This document shows, piece by piece, positions 39,997 through 51,390 of a stretch of DNA of 64,000 bases. The DNA is from Plutella xylostella (Eukaryota; Arthropoda; Insecta; Lepidoptera; Plutellidae). Position 1 is the first letter of the stretch; each line of letters opens with the position of its first letter. A program made the position numbers and the translations under genes. Under the pieces are notes generated by a model. The model saw only the letters and a list, made by a program, of their open reading frames with translations, had not been told where the DNA came from and did not search any database. Where the stretch lies: positions 3,420,001-3,484,000 of the forward strand of contig NC_063992.1 of the NCBI RefSeq assembly GCF_932276165.1, in the 5' to 3' direction.

Positions 39997-41082
39997 TCAT
40001 CGGCAGCCGCAGCCCACCACCATCATGTCCTGATAGTTCTTGAGCACCACATTGTTCATCTCGTCCATGTACAGCATGGAGATGGAGCTGAGCTCCGTGG
40101 GCACGCAGCACGCCTTGGGCACCGTGGCCGGGTTCACCGAGTTCACGAGCGTCTGCACGATGGCGTGGTTCGTGCCGTTCAGGTGGTCGCCGATGGGGAA
40201 CGGGCAGTCCCCCTGGCAGTAGTAGGCGTCGTAGCCGGGCGGAGCCACGATCCAGTCCTTCCAGCCCACGTCGGCGAAGTCCACGAACAGCGGGCGGCGC
40301 TGGCACACGTCGCGCGCCTCCTTGCGGCGGTGCGCGCGGTGCGGGCGGCGCGCGGCGCGGCGGGCGCGGGCCAGCGCCGGGCCGCCCGCCTCCCGCGCCG
40401 CGCGCGCGCGCTCGTCCTCCGTGTACAGCAGCAGCAGCGGCTGCGCGGCGCGCCACGCCGGCGCCGCCTCGCCCGCGCGCCGCCGCACCCGCACGTGCGG
40501 CGCGCGCGCGTCCTCCTGCGAGCTGCCCTCGAGTACCCGCACCAGCAGCCCGTGGTTGTGCCGCGGCTCGCCGAGCCAGCGCCGCGCCGCGCCCAGCGCG
40601 TCCAGCGTCACGGCGCCGTCGCCCGCGCGCAGCTGCTTGGAGTCCAGCAGGCGCAGCAGCGGCGCCGCCCGCCCGCGCCGGCCCGGCCGCACCACGTCGT
40701 ACAGCAGCAGGCGCTGCTCGCCCGCGCCGCCCGCCGCCCGCTGCAGCGTGAGGTCGGCGCCGCGCGCGCGCTCGTCCTCGGGCACGCCGCTCAGGTTGAA
40801 GTAGAGGCGGAAGCGGTGCTCGTTGGGGAAACGGTCGTCGAGCGGCGAGGCGGCGTGGTGGAAGGAGCGCGCGGTGTTGGCGGCGGCGGCGGGCAGCGCG
40901 CTGCTGCTCTCGTACAGCAGGCGCATGGCGGCGGGCACGGGCGGCGGCGGCGCGGCGCGCGGCGGCGGGCGGCGCGGTAGGCCCAGCAGCGCGAGCAGCT
41001 GCCGCTCGGCGCCGGCCAGGTCCCGCGCCGCGCCCGTCGCCGCCAGCACCACCACCACGCCCCACCAGCACCACCCCAGCAT
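39997..41082 (-). CDS. dpp: Decapentaplegic (BMP2/4-type TGF-beta ligand), complete 361-aa precursor
   Basis: Secreted morphogen precursor; the processed C-terminal dimer signals through BMP receptors and Mad. Seen: residues 1-19 form a signal peptide (MLGWCWW, then a Val/Leu/Ala core). A prodomain follows, with FRLYFNLSGVPEDE near 91-104. Dibasic stretches at 239-242 (RARR) and 249-252 (RAHR) fit furin cleavage. The cystine-knot domain from 260 has all seven cysteines (260, 289, 293, 325, 326, 358, 360), with CQRRPLFVDF, YYCQGDCPFP, KACCVPTELS and the terminal CGCR. An N-glycosylation site (NGT) lies at 302. I chose the ATG at 41082 because it opens the signal peptide, has A at -3, and lies 17 bases inside an exon that begins at 41099; in-frame ATG 41121 precedes the acceptor, so it is intronic. 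Coding is one exon, whereas Drosophila dpp is split in the prodomain and is much longer (588 aa). The prodomain is extremely GC-rich and Ala/Arg-rich, unlike its surroundings. Identity is near certain; the exact start is probable. Confidence 0.97.
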   Translation of the reverse strand: MLGWCWWGVVVVLAATGAARDLAGAERQLLALLGLPRRPPPRAAPPPPVPAAMRLLYESSSALPAAAANTARSFHHAASPLDDRFPNEHRFRLYFNLSGVPEDERARGADLTLQRAAGGAGEQRLLLYDVVRPGRRGRAAPLLRLLDSKQLRAGDGAVTLDALGAARRWLGEPRHNHGLLVRVLEGSSQEDARAPHVRVRRRAGEAAPAWRAAQPLLLLYTEDERARAAREAGGPALARARRAARRPHRAHRRKEARDVCQRRPLFVDFADVGWKDWIVAPPGYDAYYCQGDCPFPIGDHLNGTNHAIVQTLVNSVNPATVPKACCVPTELSSISMLYMDEMNNVVLKNYQDMMVVGCGCR

Positions 41083-41101
41083 AGTTCTCCGGGACCCACC
41101 T
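41083..41101 (-). other. dpp: dpp 5'-UTR end and 3' splice site
   Basis: On the minus strand a pyrimidine/GT-rich stretch ends in GTTGTTGCAG (AG at 41101-41100). The next 17 bases run into the dpp ATG with no other start codon. This is a good acceptor consensus, so the coding exon is taken to be joined to a non-coding upstream exon, as in Drosophila dpp. The frame stays open across the site, so an unspliced transcript could still encode the protein. Confidence 0.8.
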
Positions 41102-41378
41102 GCAACAACGACACCACTCATTACAATATTGATCACAATCTCTGCAATCTAATTTTAAGTCAGTAGAGCTTCAACCGAAACGTGATGATATTATGATGTA
41201 ACAATAGCTAAAATACATCATCATAATTTTTTAATGGATAAAACTATTAATAAACTATGTTTTATCTTTTTTGGAGTCGGGGCCGAAAGAAGCCTAATTA
41301 AAACAACAAGTAATTAAAAGCAAGTTTTCATTTCACACTAATGTCGGTGGAATTACTCTGGTGATTAGTTTTAAATGT

Positions 41379-41968
41379 AAAACCGGCCAAGTGCGAGTCG
41401 GGCTCGCGCACAAAGGGTTCCGTAGCAGCAAATATAATAAACTTATTATGTAAATTACAGTTAAATCAACCTATCTCAAAAACTATAAGAGATACTTTGA
41501 TCAAACCAAAAATCGTTGAAAGAGTTAATTAGCATGCATCACCTCTATTTTTTTTAGAATTTTATACCCCGTAGTTATAAAAATAGAGGGGGGGGGGGAC
41601 ATACTTTTTACGACTTTGAGAGCTGATATCTCAAAAACCGTTCACTTTAAGAAAAATGTTTTTTAGAAAACTTTATATCATTTTAAAAGACCTTTCCATT
41701 GATACCCCACACGGGTATGTACATCGAAAAAAAAAATTTCATCCCTCAGTTACATGTATGGGGGGCCCCACCCCCAATTCTTTTTTATACTATTTAGTGT
41801 CATATTTTTGTAGCGGTTTATACAACACATATTCCCATCAAATTTCATCACTGTAGTACTTATAGTTTCCGAGTAAATCGGCTGTGACAGACGGACAGAC
41901 GGACAGACGGACATGACGAAACTATAAGGGTTCCGTTTTTGCCATTTTGGCTACGGAACCCTAAAAAG
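41379..41968 (+). repeat. Interspersed repeat, AACCGGCCAAGTGCG..CTACGGAACCCTAAAAA, copy 1
   Basis: Same repeat as 63343-63917, full length here. It sits about 280 bp upstream of the dpp coding exon on the minus strand, hence inside the inferred first intron of dpp. A run of nine G at about 41589-41597 is a likely length-variable site. Confidence 0.88.
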
Positions 41969-42954
41969 GTTATTCTGGGAAGTGCATTTCTTGTTAGGCG
42001 ATGTGTGACAAGTTGCCATGTCCCTGGTACGAGTTATCTCTACTGAGGACTTGTGAATGGCGACTCTGTGCGGACCGGAGCAGCTTATCTGCTTGATTTC
42101 TCACAACTGCAAGGTTACAATGTAAGCACTTCCTAATTTGAAAGGCCGTTGATATAAGGTACCTACATAATTACAGCACAGTAATATGCTATACATGTAT
42201 GTATGTGGAGCAAATTATATCTTAGTTTGTCTACCTTGACTATCCAAAATACATATGTATATCTACCATTTACATATAAATGTTTCCACCAATTACGTAG
42301 GGGACGCTTAGGGAATGATCTGGGAAGGTTTATTTGATTGATTTTACTTTGTGATTCTGTTAAGTTAGTATACCTATAATTGTGTAACTGCAATTGTAAA
42401 ATATAATTTGTATATAACCATAAAATTAATCATTTATGTAAGTATATTTTTAAAAATCTTAAGTATTGATAAGTAACAAATGATTAAGTACAAATAATAT
42501 TAAAATACCAGGCCCAAGGCTTCAGTGGTAATGAGTATAATATTACGGTGAATGTTTACGTAACGGTCAACGATCAACATTAGCTTTATCTGGTCAATTC
42601 TAGAAATAATTTACATCTATAATAATGTTTTCATTACTGGCAACAGTAAATTGAATATCACACACGGTAAATTTACAATTGCGTATGTTTAGTTGTTTAC
42701 TCTGACACAGTTCATTCACTACACACACACACACAACACAGTTACTCTACGTTATCTTATATATCCCTGTTTGCGGAAACTATTTTTAACAAATAATGAT
42801 TTCGACATGCACACATTTTTGATATATTAATAATTAAATAATTAATTTGAAATTATCAAAAACCATAAAACTACAAAAGCAAAAATATATTTATAAAATT
42901 CAATAACATCGAGAAGAACTTTCGAAAAATCAGTTTCTGTGAGTAAAAGAATTC

Positions 42955-43700
42955 AACGCGTTGCGCTTTTCAAGTGCCTCGCGCCTCCACCGGCCCGGCG
43001 GCGGCGGCGGCGGCGGCGCGCAAGAAAGCTGATGTAAACACTGGGTTTATGGGTCAGGGGCTTCACGATTTAACCAATATCAGCTTAAAGCAAATCGATT
43101 TATACGAAACATTTAAATAACAAGTAAAGTTACCGTTAAATTAATGAAAACTTGGCAAGTGTCGTCGTCTCTCAAGTGGAAAAACTCGAAGAGAGTCGGG
43201 TCATCCAAACGAGTCGTTCGTAAATTAACAATCATAAAAATAATATTTTGATAGCTGCGACACGGCCGGTCGAGTCATTGCGTACGTATTTCGAAAATAA
43301 TGCGGTCAAACCAGCCGCACGTAGCGGCCGCATCTAAGCGGGCTGCGGCGCCACACTCACCCGAAATGTTAGCGCATCGAGCGCAGTCTGGAGCAATCCG
43401 ACACAGCGGGCACTAGGAATCAACGCTTGGGGAACAGGCGGAGGGTTCGCGAGGTATCACGGCACATGACAGTCGAGCTCGGAGGGATCATCCCGGGGCG
43501 CGCGAGAGCGGGAGAGGCCGAGCGGCGCGGGGGGGGCGCGCATGTCGTGCGCTCGCGACGGCTGCGGGAGACAGAATGGCGTCGCCAGACGCGCCGGCAC
43601 CGCGCGGGCGTGGCCCCGCCCCGCCCCGCCCGCCGCCCCCGCCCCGCGCCCCCCGCGCCCACCAGCATCCAGGGTTCAGGACTACAGACACCCTCACCAC
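42955..43700 (-). promoter_or_regulatory. GC-rich island, candidate dpp promoter and non-coding 5' exon
   Basis: This is a CpG-rich block in AT-rich surroundings, with a (GGC)n run at 42993-43018 and a dense GC-box-like C-rich run at about 43611-43660. On the minus strand a strong donor, TTTCGG followed by GTGAGT, has its GT at 43360-43359. That makes 43361 and above a candidate exon spliced to the dpp acceptor at 41100, with an intron of about 2.3 kb. Open frames here are low-complexity and look non-coding. The link to dpp rests only on position, strand and splice signals. Confidence 0.45.
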
Positions 43701-43719
43701 CAAACATCCGCTGTCTCTA

Positions 43720-44820
43720 TCTGTGACTCATAGCAGGCATTACACCGATCACTTATGACATTCAAGAAAGAAAAGCTTCTGAAAATCTGAAGTATGGCCA
43801 AGTTCATGCTCATGTAATCTTTTGATATCGGTACGTGGATTACAGGCAGGCTTTTCAGGATTACCTGCCCTGTTATCTTATTTCCCCTATTGTCACCTAC
43901 ATACTAATGAGGCCTGTTTGATGTAAATTTTTCACGATAACCATTATCTGTACTTAGTAATTAATTGTTTTTTAACAATGTTGCTTATATGAAGTTATGA
44001 TATTACCTAGAGTTCGTGGGACTGTTTGTATAGTTGAGTTTTTCTTTTAAAACTTTTTCGATTTAACTAAGAATGTAGCGCGTAACTATCAGGGTCCGAT
44101 GGGTCTGCTCATCGACTCATATCGTAGTAAAGTGTAGTAGGTAAATCTATGTATAAATTATAAATATTATAATAAATATCAAGTTTTTGGAAGACATAAG
44201 TGACGTCATTTTAGTATGTTAATAAAGTACATAATTTAAATTATGATTTAATCAATCGATTCCAGAAACTTAAAATATCAAATTACCACCGCTATTCTTA
44301 TTGATTTAAATTAACTTTAGATGAAACAGTTGGTATCGAAGATCGGCATGGCTTGATCTTGTTATTTAAGTTTTATGGCTTATTGAGTTGTAGGTATAGT
44401 AGATAGGTATATTTCATTTTACGACACCTTTTTCTTCGCTGTAAAACGTGACTATAGTTTTAAATTGAACAAATAGGTACTTTTTTATCACAGCGCCGAC
44501 ATTTTTATAGAGCAAGATATCTGTCCTATTATCCTATCTATCCTATCAATTCTATCCTATTATTTCAGATCTAAAGTCTAAATAGGTCTGCCATAATAGG
44601 ATAGGATAATGCAAAATTCAAACTAAATTATTATTGTACTGAGGATATCCTTGATTGATTTAAAGATTTTAAAATTTTATTTCTATACCTAGTTACCATA
44701 ACAAGAAGACTGTTTAAGATAATTTTATGATTTGTTTTTGTTTTGAAATTTTATTTCACTCTTGTGTGACATACACTGATTATGTTTTATTAATATAAAT
44801 TCACTTTAGTCAAGTCATTT
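43720..44820. other. Non-coding upstream of dpp
   Basis: AT-rich, no gene. 44520-44610 holds clustered CCTAT(T)A / ATAGGATAGGATAATG motifs in both orientations, able to form a weak hairpin. Confidence 0.5.
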
Positions 44821-45013
44821 TTGGTACCCCAAGATACGGGCTTAGCCTAGTTTGGGGACCCCTGCTCCTTGTGATTAATGTCCAATTCAGACGTGTGCAT
44901 AGATATAGTTTAAGTATAATACCTTGTTTAAGGTATTATACTTGGTATAGTAAATATGTAACATTTCTTTTGCGCAATAAAGATTTATTATTATTATTAT
45001 TATTATTATTATA
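44821..45013 (+). mobile_element. LINE 3' end with (TTA)n tail
   Basis: GGTACCCCAAGATACGGGC..CCTAGTTTGGGGACC, then ATTTCTTTTGCGCAATAAAG followed by (TTA)n at about 44986-45012. AATAAA plus a trinucleotide tail is the hallmark of a non-LTR retrotransposon end. No protein part. Confidence 0.7.
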
Positions 45014-45614
45014 AAAAAAGGTCTAAAGGTCTAACTTCAGGTCTAAATTTCAGTCTTTGCTCTATTAAACTGCAGTCCGGTTTTTTTAATTGGTAGCTAT
45101 TGCGAGTTTGTAAATTATGTAAGTATTTATTATATCTGAAAGATAGCGTCTCTAGCATAACCTTAAGTATGATATCAAACAGTATATTATAGAACGGACC
45201 GTATTAGGTGTTATTTGCAAAACATTTATCTGCTAATAAGTAACTGAAATTTTACTAGGAGTAAAAAGCGATTAATTAACACTATGGAAAGATCCTATCG
45301 ATGAGACATCGTTTTCTACTTATTTATTACTATAGACATTGGAATGTTTATTGGTATTTAGATGCATGCATGGCGTTTAGTTCAGAATTGACAACATTTC
45401 AAATAAAATGCTCACTGATTTTATTTTATTTTCGAGGAGATATCACAAATTTAGATGACCCGTATTTTCTTATTTCTATGTTTTCATATATTTTTTTAAT
45501 TTCAAAGTTCAAAATATTTACAACCTGAGTGAAGTCACGTTGAGGCTCTAAATAAAAATATTTTCGTTGCCTGCCTAACCTAAAAAAAAAAGTTTGATGA
45601 CATTAACTTGACAT

Positions 45615-45712
45615 GAACAAGGACCAATCAACTTTAACTTCAACTTCATTTTGTGGCAAGGACCAATCACAAGCTTTCGTCATTGACGTGGACATATAAA
45701 AGTGACAGACAT
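45615..45712 (+). promoter_or_regulatory. Promoter-like cluster: two CCAAT boxes and a TATA box
   Basis: AAGGACCAATCA occurs twice, about 40 bp apart (CCAAT at 45623 and 45663), followed by CATATAAAAG at about 45692-45701. The arrangement fits a Pol II core promoter pointing right, but no gene follows; the dispersed repeat at 45715 does. A weak call. Confidence 0.3.
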
Positions 45713-45714
45713 TT

Positions 45715-45965
45715 GAGTGATGTTTGTCATTGTCATTGTCAAAGTGACATAATATGTTTTTTTTTGTTCATGTTTGTAGAAGTAAAAGCGCGTTTAATTA
45801 TTATGCCACATCGTGACGTCACGAACGCGAATTTAGAATTTTATGTTTTTCTCTGAAATAAATCAATACAAAAATCTGAAACATTTTTTTTTGTGAATAT
45901 TAGAGCCATATCTCTAAATGGTTTTCGAATTTCAACTGTATAAAATATTGAAATGTTGTCAATTC
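45715..45965 (+). repeat. Diverged dispersed repeat, copy 2
   Basis: Partner of 290-535, with the same ordered blocks (GACGTCA, TTTTTTTTGTG, AAATGGTTTTCGA, TTGAAATGTTGTC). A promoter-like sequence lies immediately to its left. Confidence 0.55.
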
Positions 45966-48900
45966 AACACATTTGGTTACAACTGATGTTGAGTTGATTG
46001 TGAACATGACTCACATTATTACATGACACTATAACCATATTCTACCGAAATACTCGTATATGAAAGGAATACATTAATTGATAGAAATGCATCTCTACAG
46101 AAAGCAGCAATACCTTTTTCCATAGACATTTATTGTACCAATTTTATTCCCATACAATAAAAGACTGTAAGTTTAAAAAAATATTGCAACATAGTGAAAC
46201 AAGTCTTAGCCGGTTGGCAATGAAGAAGTAACAAAACGGTGCATTTATCCCTGAATACAAAAGCGCTAACACTCATTAGTGTTACTGGAATAGAGATCTT
46301 TAGAAAGAGCTTCCGAAATTGCAATCAGTTCCCACGTTAAACATGTACCTAATGCAGTATCTATCCTACTCATATTACATAATAATGTTGTATATAGGTA
46401 CATTAAACACCCATAACCCACCGCACCATTAACCTATATCTTAATATCTTAAGCATCAAATGTAATACCTGCCTAGATACCATGAACACACATTTATCAC
46501 CTAAAATTGATATCACATAAAAGTCCATTTATCTACAATGAATACCGAATATTTTTGCCGACTTGTTTCTAGACAGTATTCTGAAAGCAGTTTGTATAAT
46601 CGGTGATTAGAGTCATTATACTGTGTTACAATAAATACATTTTATGACACCTATATTTCAATTCACCTTAACGATGAGTTTGTACAAATACAAATAGTAT
46701 GTGAACTTGGATTCCCCTTTTGTATATTTACAAGTATCTAACTAAATAGTCATTTACACGTATGCATCATCTTTCCACTTTAAAAAACCGTTACTAAATG
46801 CGTCACAGTCTACGACTAACCGTCACAACTCACAGCTACTATTGAAACCAAACAAAAGCTCTACCGGTCATTACTTAACAAGCTGTGTACACAGTACATT
46901 GTGCCACCACTATCCCCCAACAAAGAACTTATTACCTAACCTCGTCATAATCATAACCCACTTAACTGCACACTTCCTTCTCTCCGTACTTACACTATTG
47001 ATAACCTCACGTCCTATAGATAACATTATGCATAATCTTAATATTTTTATTTCCATCTAACGCTATCTTTATCTATTACGCACCTGTTGATTCAACAATG
47101 GTGCACCTATCAGGAGGTTTAGGGTCGTTATTGTAACGTGAAAAGGTTGATTTCAGCATGTTTTCATATGATGCTGTAAGTATTGTGTATGATAGAATTA
47201 CGCAGTGCGTGTCTGGGCGGTGAGTGGCGCTCAGCTGTCGAATGCTGGTGTTATTTTGATTGGAGATACGCACGTGCTCCCATTTCGTAAATGTGCGTCC
47301 ATTATCCGTTATCCGTGTCTTTATTTTTTAATATTCCTGAAATTTTTATCTGGGTGTGGCGGAGAAAACGAATGCTACCTAAACAGGCACAAATCAGGCT
47401 ATTTAAAAAAAAATAGTTGTTGTGGTGTACCTAAGTGGGGTGAAATGATTGACGGACGGTTCGTTGATTAGTGAGATATAAATATTTTGAAGTAGATTCT
47501 CGAGATTTAAAGCTTATTCGTTACAAGCTTACCTATAAATCTGACTCGCTAAATCCATTCAGCAGACGACAAACCTTAATAGTCATCGACACGCTAAGAA
47601 GACTGTACTGTACCTAGCTACACTAATGTGTCCATATAGTGTAAGTATGCGCGCGTCTGACTGTCTGTAGCTCGCTACCAATTATATACAGGATGAGCAC
47701 ATTGAGACTGTAGTCACTTGTGGCCGTTCATTACTCTCGGTTGCTCTTAAATGACCTTACACCACTATACGCGTCTCCTTTAATAGATACAACTGCTTTT
47801 TTGCCGGCTATTTTTGTAAAACTTGTTTAAAAGAGTCCAATATGGGTATCTAAATGTGCCGAGGCATCAAAATACTGGTCCGAATTGTAAAAATACTACT
47901 TAGTTCATGTTTTAATAAATTATAAGTGTGTTAAAAAACACTTTTGTGTCGTCCACAGTAACTAGCTATATAAGCATAGTACTAGAATCGTATTCGAATA
48001 AATTTTATTACATATTTTGCGTGATAAAAAGTAAAATTCGTTGCAAACTTCTTTATATTATAGTTCAGAAGTTGGCAGCGAATAATCTTTTGTACCTTGC
48101 CAACAAACCACCTATCTATCTAACCTATCCATTCTTTCTAAGTATAATATCTGGTTTGAAGCGAAGCTTCTACCACTAAACCAAAAGGCTCTCATCTCAT
48201 CATTATAGGCACATAGCATAGCATTCCAACAAAAGCGATAAAATTTCAAGACTTCCTAAGAAACCATCTACAAAGTATGTAGTTCAAACTGCAAAGCATG
48301 CAAATAGCAAATGCTATAATATGACACCGGTAGCCAAATTAGATGTTGATATAAGATATCATGGATTGTATCAGATGCTTGATAATTTGATATACAGATG
48401 CGTGTTTGTTTATATCACTTTAGTGCATAAATAAAGCAAACCTACGTCAGACTTCTTGGCACTATGACCAGTCTCATTGAGCCTGAATCCTATATGCAGG
48501 AAGTTGTAAAATAAAAAGTATAGAAAACGTGCAGAGTTTATCATTTTGTCTCATCTGTCTGCGAATACAGATAAATAATGTCATGAAACTGATGATGATA
48601 TTTAAAGTTTACTGATATTTAAATTTTCCTGAAACGAATAATTAACAACAGACCTGTGCCAACACCTGTTATTTTTCAGTTTGTGTTTTATTGAAAAAAA
48701 GTAAGAATAACTTTATTATTATAAGCCTATACTAGAGAGAGAATATTGGTATAAATCAATATTTTATTGGCCGTTAAAAGTAACTTGCCTATTTATAGAC
48801 TTTTTATATTTTTATGAAATTATGTATGTATTTATTTAATCTGCTTCTTCTTTGGGTATCGGTGACGTACAAACTAATAACGGGCTAGAGTTGTGAAATA

Positions 48901-49760
48901 TAGTAAAAGGATTTGCCAGTCAGGTTAGGTTACACATACATTATCACACATTATCATTATCACACATCAGAGGCTCCCACCATACACCAGTTAAAACAAC
49001 TCAAAAAGGGTTCCCCTTTTCTAACTGACATGGTTAGAGAAGGTCAGTAGGTATATCATGATAGTCAGCTTACTATATTCAGCAGGCTTCTATTGCACAT
49101 ATTACCAACTTTGGTACGGCTATACCGTATATCTTTTATTAGACTATCATTGATAGCGAGTGATGATTCGCGTGAATCACCTCGGAGCAGTGGCCGGGTC
49201 ATCACAACACGCCAGCATCATACAACCTGCAACTTCTAACTTTCGCCCGATCAGAAATACTGGCGAATAACGGACCAGCAACCTCGAGAGTGGCACGTGA
49301 CAAAAAAGAAAAAAACAAACTGACAAGCGTGACTTGACCTTTCTTCCCGGGTTCCGTACGGAACGTTCGGCCAGAATTAACAGTTTATGAAATTACAGGG
49401 TGTCTCAAAAGCACGCCACACAATACTTAATTCTAAGTTCGTCTTTTCTTTTCAAACTAGTATTCAGTACAGAAAAATATTCTACTGATCTTTTATGGTA
49501 GAGGAAACAAGTCGTTCAGGTATTATACAGTTTTACAGTGATATATCAAACAAGGGACCACTTGGCCCTGAAGTTATCTTTTAGACTTGGGAAGCAGTTA
49601 ATGGTCTTGTACAGATGGCAGAGCGGCACAAATCAAACAACTGGCCACTGGACGAGGTTTACGCACTTGCAAGTCAAGGTCTGCTATTTTAATTTCAGGT
49701 CTGCACCATGGTTTACGTTGCATTTTTTATGATTTTTAATATTGTCACAGTTTTACCAAA
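45966..49760. other. Non-coding, AT-rich
   Basis: No gene and no clear complete repeat. A GC-neutral patch at about 49150-49380 is the only compositional change. Confidence 0.5.
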
Positions 49761-49897
49761 ATCAAAGTCAAAGTCAAATATTTTTATTCATCGTAAAACT
49801 ATAACAATTTCTGATGAACGTCAATTTTTACAAACTACTCTCCGTTCGGATAAGGGGGGCTCTTTCTGTCTAAGGAGAAGAAACTCCTGAGCCATTT
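49761..49897 (-). mobile_element. LINE 3' end (minus strand)
   Basis: On the minus strand GGCTCAGGAGTTTCTTCTCC leads into a tail of tandem TTTGACT units (about 49761-49779 on the plus strand). This matches a common lepidopteran LINE ending. A remnant only. Confidence 0.5.
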
Positions 49898-50959
49898 TAA
49901 CAAAACCAGATATTTTTTTACATCATATTAGAAACTAAGTATCTACAGATAGGTATAGGCACTAGATACTAGCAGTCAGCCAGGCCCTGTCCAGAGGACC
50001 AGCAGCAAGTTTAGCGGGGGATCCCTAAAAACGAGATCACCCAAAGAGCTATTTGCGCGTAACGGCCCGCTTCGGTAGCAGCCACAAACCTCGATTCACA
50101 GCTCGATATCTCAAATCTTTATATTATATTTGTTCGTTGAGCAAGCTCGAAAGCTCAGAATTATTATAACAGTAGCATAAGTACTTAACTTAAGGCTTTA
50201 AAATAGTTAAGTGAATCTGCCATGTATGCATACCTACATATTATTATATTTACTTCTATAAATATTTATCTCTATACGAACTGTTATATTTCACAAAGCC
50301 GAAGTTCAACTGAATTGCTTCATTCCAAATAGATATTTAGGGGTGAAAGAAGAAGAAACAGATACATTATTATAGAATAATCATAATTTTGAAAATGTTA
50401 GTAAATAATGATGATTATTTATCATGTGGAACTGCCTTCTTGATGTTTAATTATAATTAATTGTCATAAGTACTTTATAATTAGGATCAAGGTAAGTTAG
50501 TAGACATATTAATTATTACCTATCCTACATGTATGTACCTACTTAATTAAAATACTCAGGGTGTCGTACTTACTATCACAGTAGATTACCAATTACCAAA
50601 ATAAGTTAAAACCATACTATATAATGTTTAATGAAGGAATTATTTTTATTTCATAAAAGAATTTACATTTCTAAGTTGCATACAACAATTTTCCAGGTCA
50701 GCCCGAGGAGATAAATCATCTTATAAATCCTGGAAATCATTGACTCATCTTCAATATCAAATTACATTAGGTAATACCTACCACATTAAATTTTCCACTA
50801 ACGTAAATTAAATACGTAAGTATATGGGCATAATATAGCTGCGGTCTAATTATTCCATTGATTCAATCACTTTAACCTTTTATGTGTTCTAGTTTTCCAT
50901 ATCATACTTTTTAGGTAAAGGAATTTATCTCCGTTGAATTTAAGTACCATGTATACCAT

Positions 50960-51140
50960 CGCTCTAACGGTGAAGAAAAACATCGTGAGGAAACTTGCAT
51001 ATTATCTAGATTTATCACGTATAGATAATTATGTGAACCCACCAACCCGCAGTGGACCAGCGTGGTGGGAAATGGTCCAAACCTATGAAGGCAGTTTAGA
51101 CCTTGGGGATATGCACAAAGGTTTCATTCGAGAGAGCTAG
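50960..51140 (+). mobile_element. LINE-derived remnant
   Basis: GGTGAAGAAAAACATCGTGAGGAAACTTGC and, about 60 bp on, CCAACCCGCAGTGGACCAGC followed by GTGGTGGGAAATGGTCC. These are two anchor blocks of a common lepidopteran LINE tail. The open frame across it is accidental. Confidence 0.55.
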
Positions 51141-51282
51141 GTTTACAGGTAGCTACACCCCCACTGAGAATAGAATAAGTAGAATATAATAGGTATCTAT
51201 TAGATAGCTATGTAGGTTGCTGAAAACCCATACAATTTTATTCACTGCGGTGTTGCACGCAAGGAGCAATAACTTAGGTAAG

Positions 51283-51390
51283 TATTTAGGTTTCCCACTG
51301 CTGGGCAAAGGCCTCCCCTTTTTCCTTCCACACCCTTCGATCCTGTGCACTCTCAGCTCAGTTATTATCAAACTTATCCAGGTCAGGGAA
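51283..51390 (-). pseudogene. RTE-type LINE ORF2 end fragment
   Basis: On the minus strand the sequence reads into GGGGAGGCCTTTGCCCAGC followed by AGTGGGA, corresponding to the GEAFAQQW ending of RTE-type ORF2. Frames are broken upstream. Confidence 0.5.

Noticed and set aside
40165..40980. 271-codon open frame on the plus strand, opposite dpp
   Set aside because: It mirrors the GC-rich dpp prodomain, is Ala/Arg/Val low-complexity, and has no domain.
39959..41074. 371-codon second frame on the minus strand across dpp
   Set aside because: A product of the same GC bias in a +1 frame; the dpp frame carries every conserved residue.
41083..41136. In-frame extension of dpp upstream of 41082 (ATG at 41121, GTG at 41136)
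   Set aside because: It runs through a strong splice acceptor and would place extra residues before a clear signal peptide.
41656..41856. 66-codon frame conserved between 41656-41856 and 63604-63804
   Set aside because: It is kept only because the two repeat copies are recent; the sequence has poly-Lys/Phe runs from A/T tracts and no family.
49395..49440. ACAGGGTGTCTCAAAAGC, resembling the edge of a dispersed repeat
   Set aside because: No second end, no second copy in the window, no target duplication.
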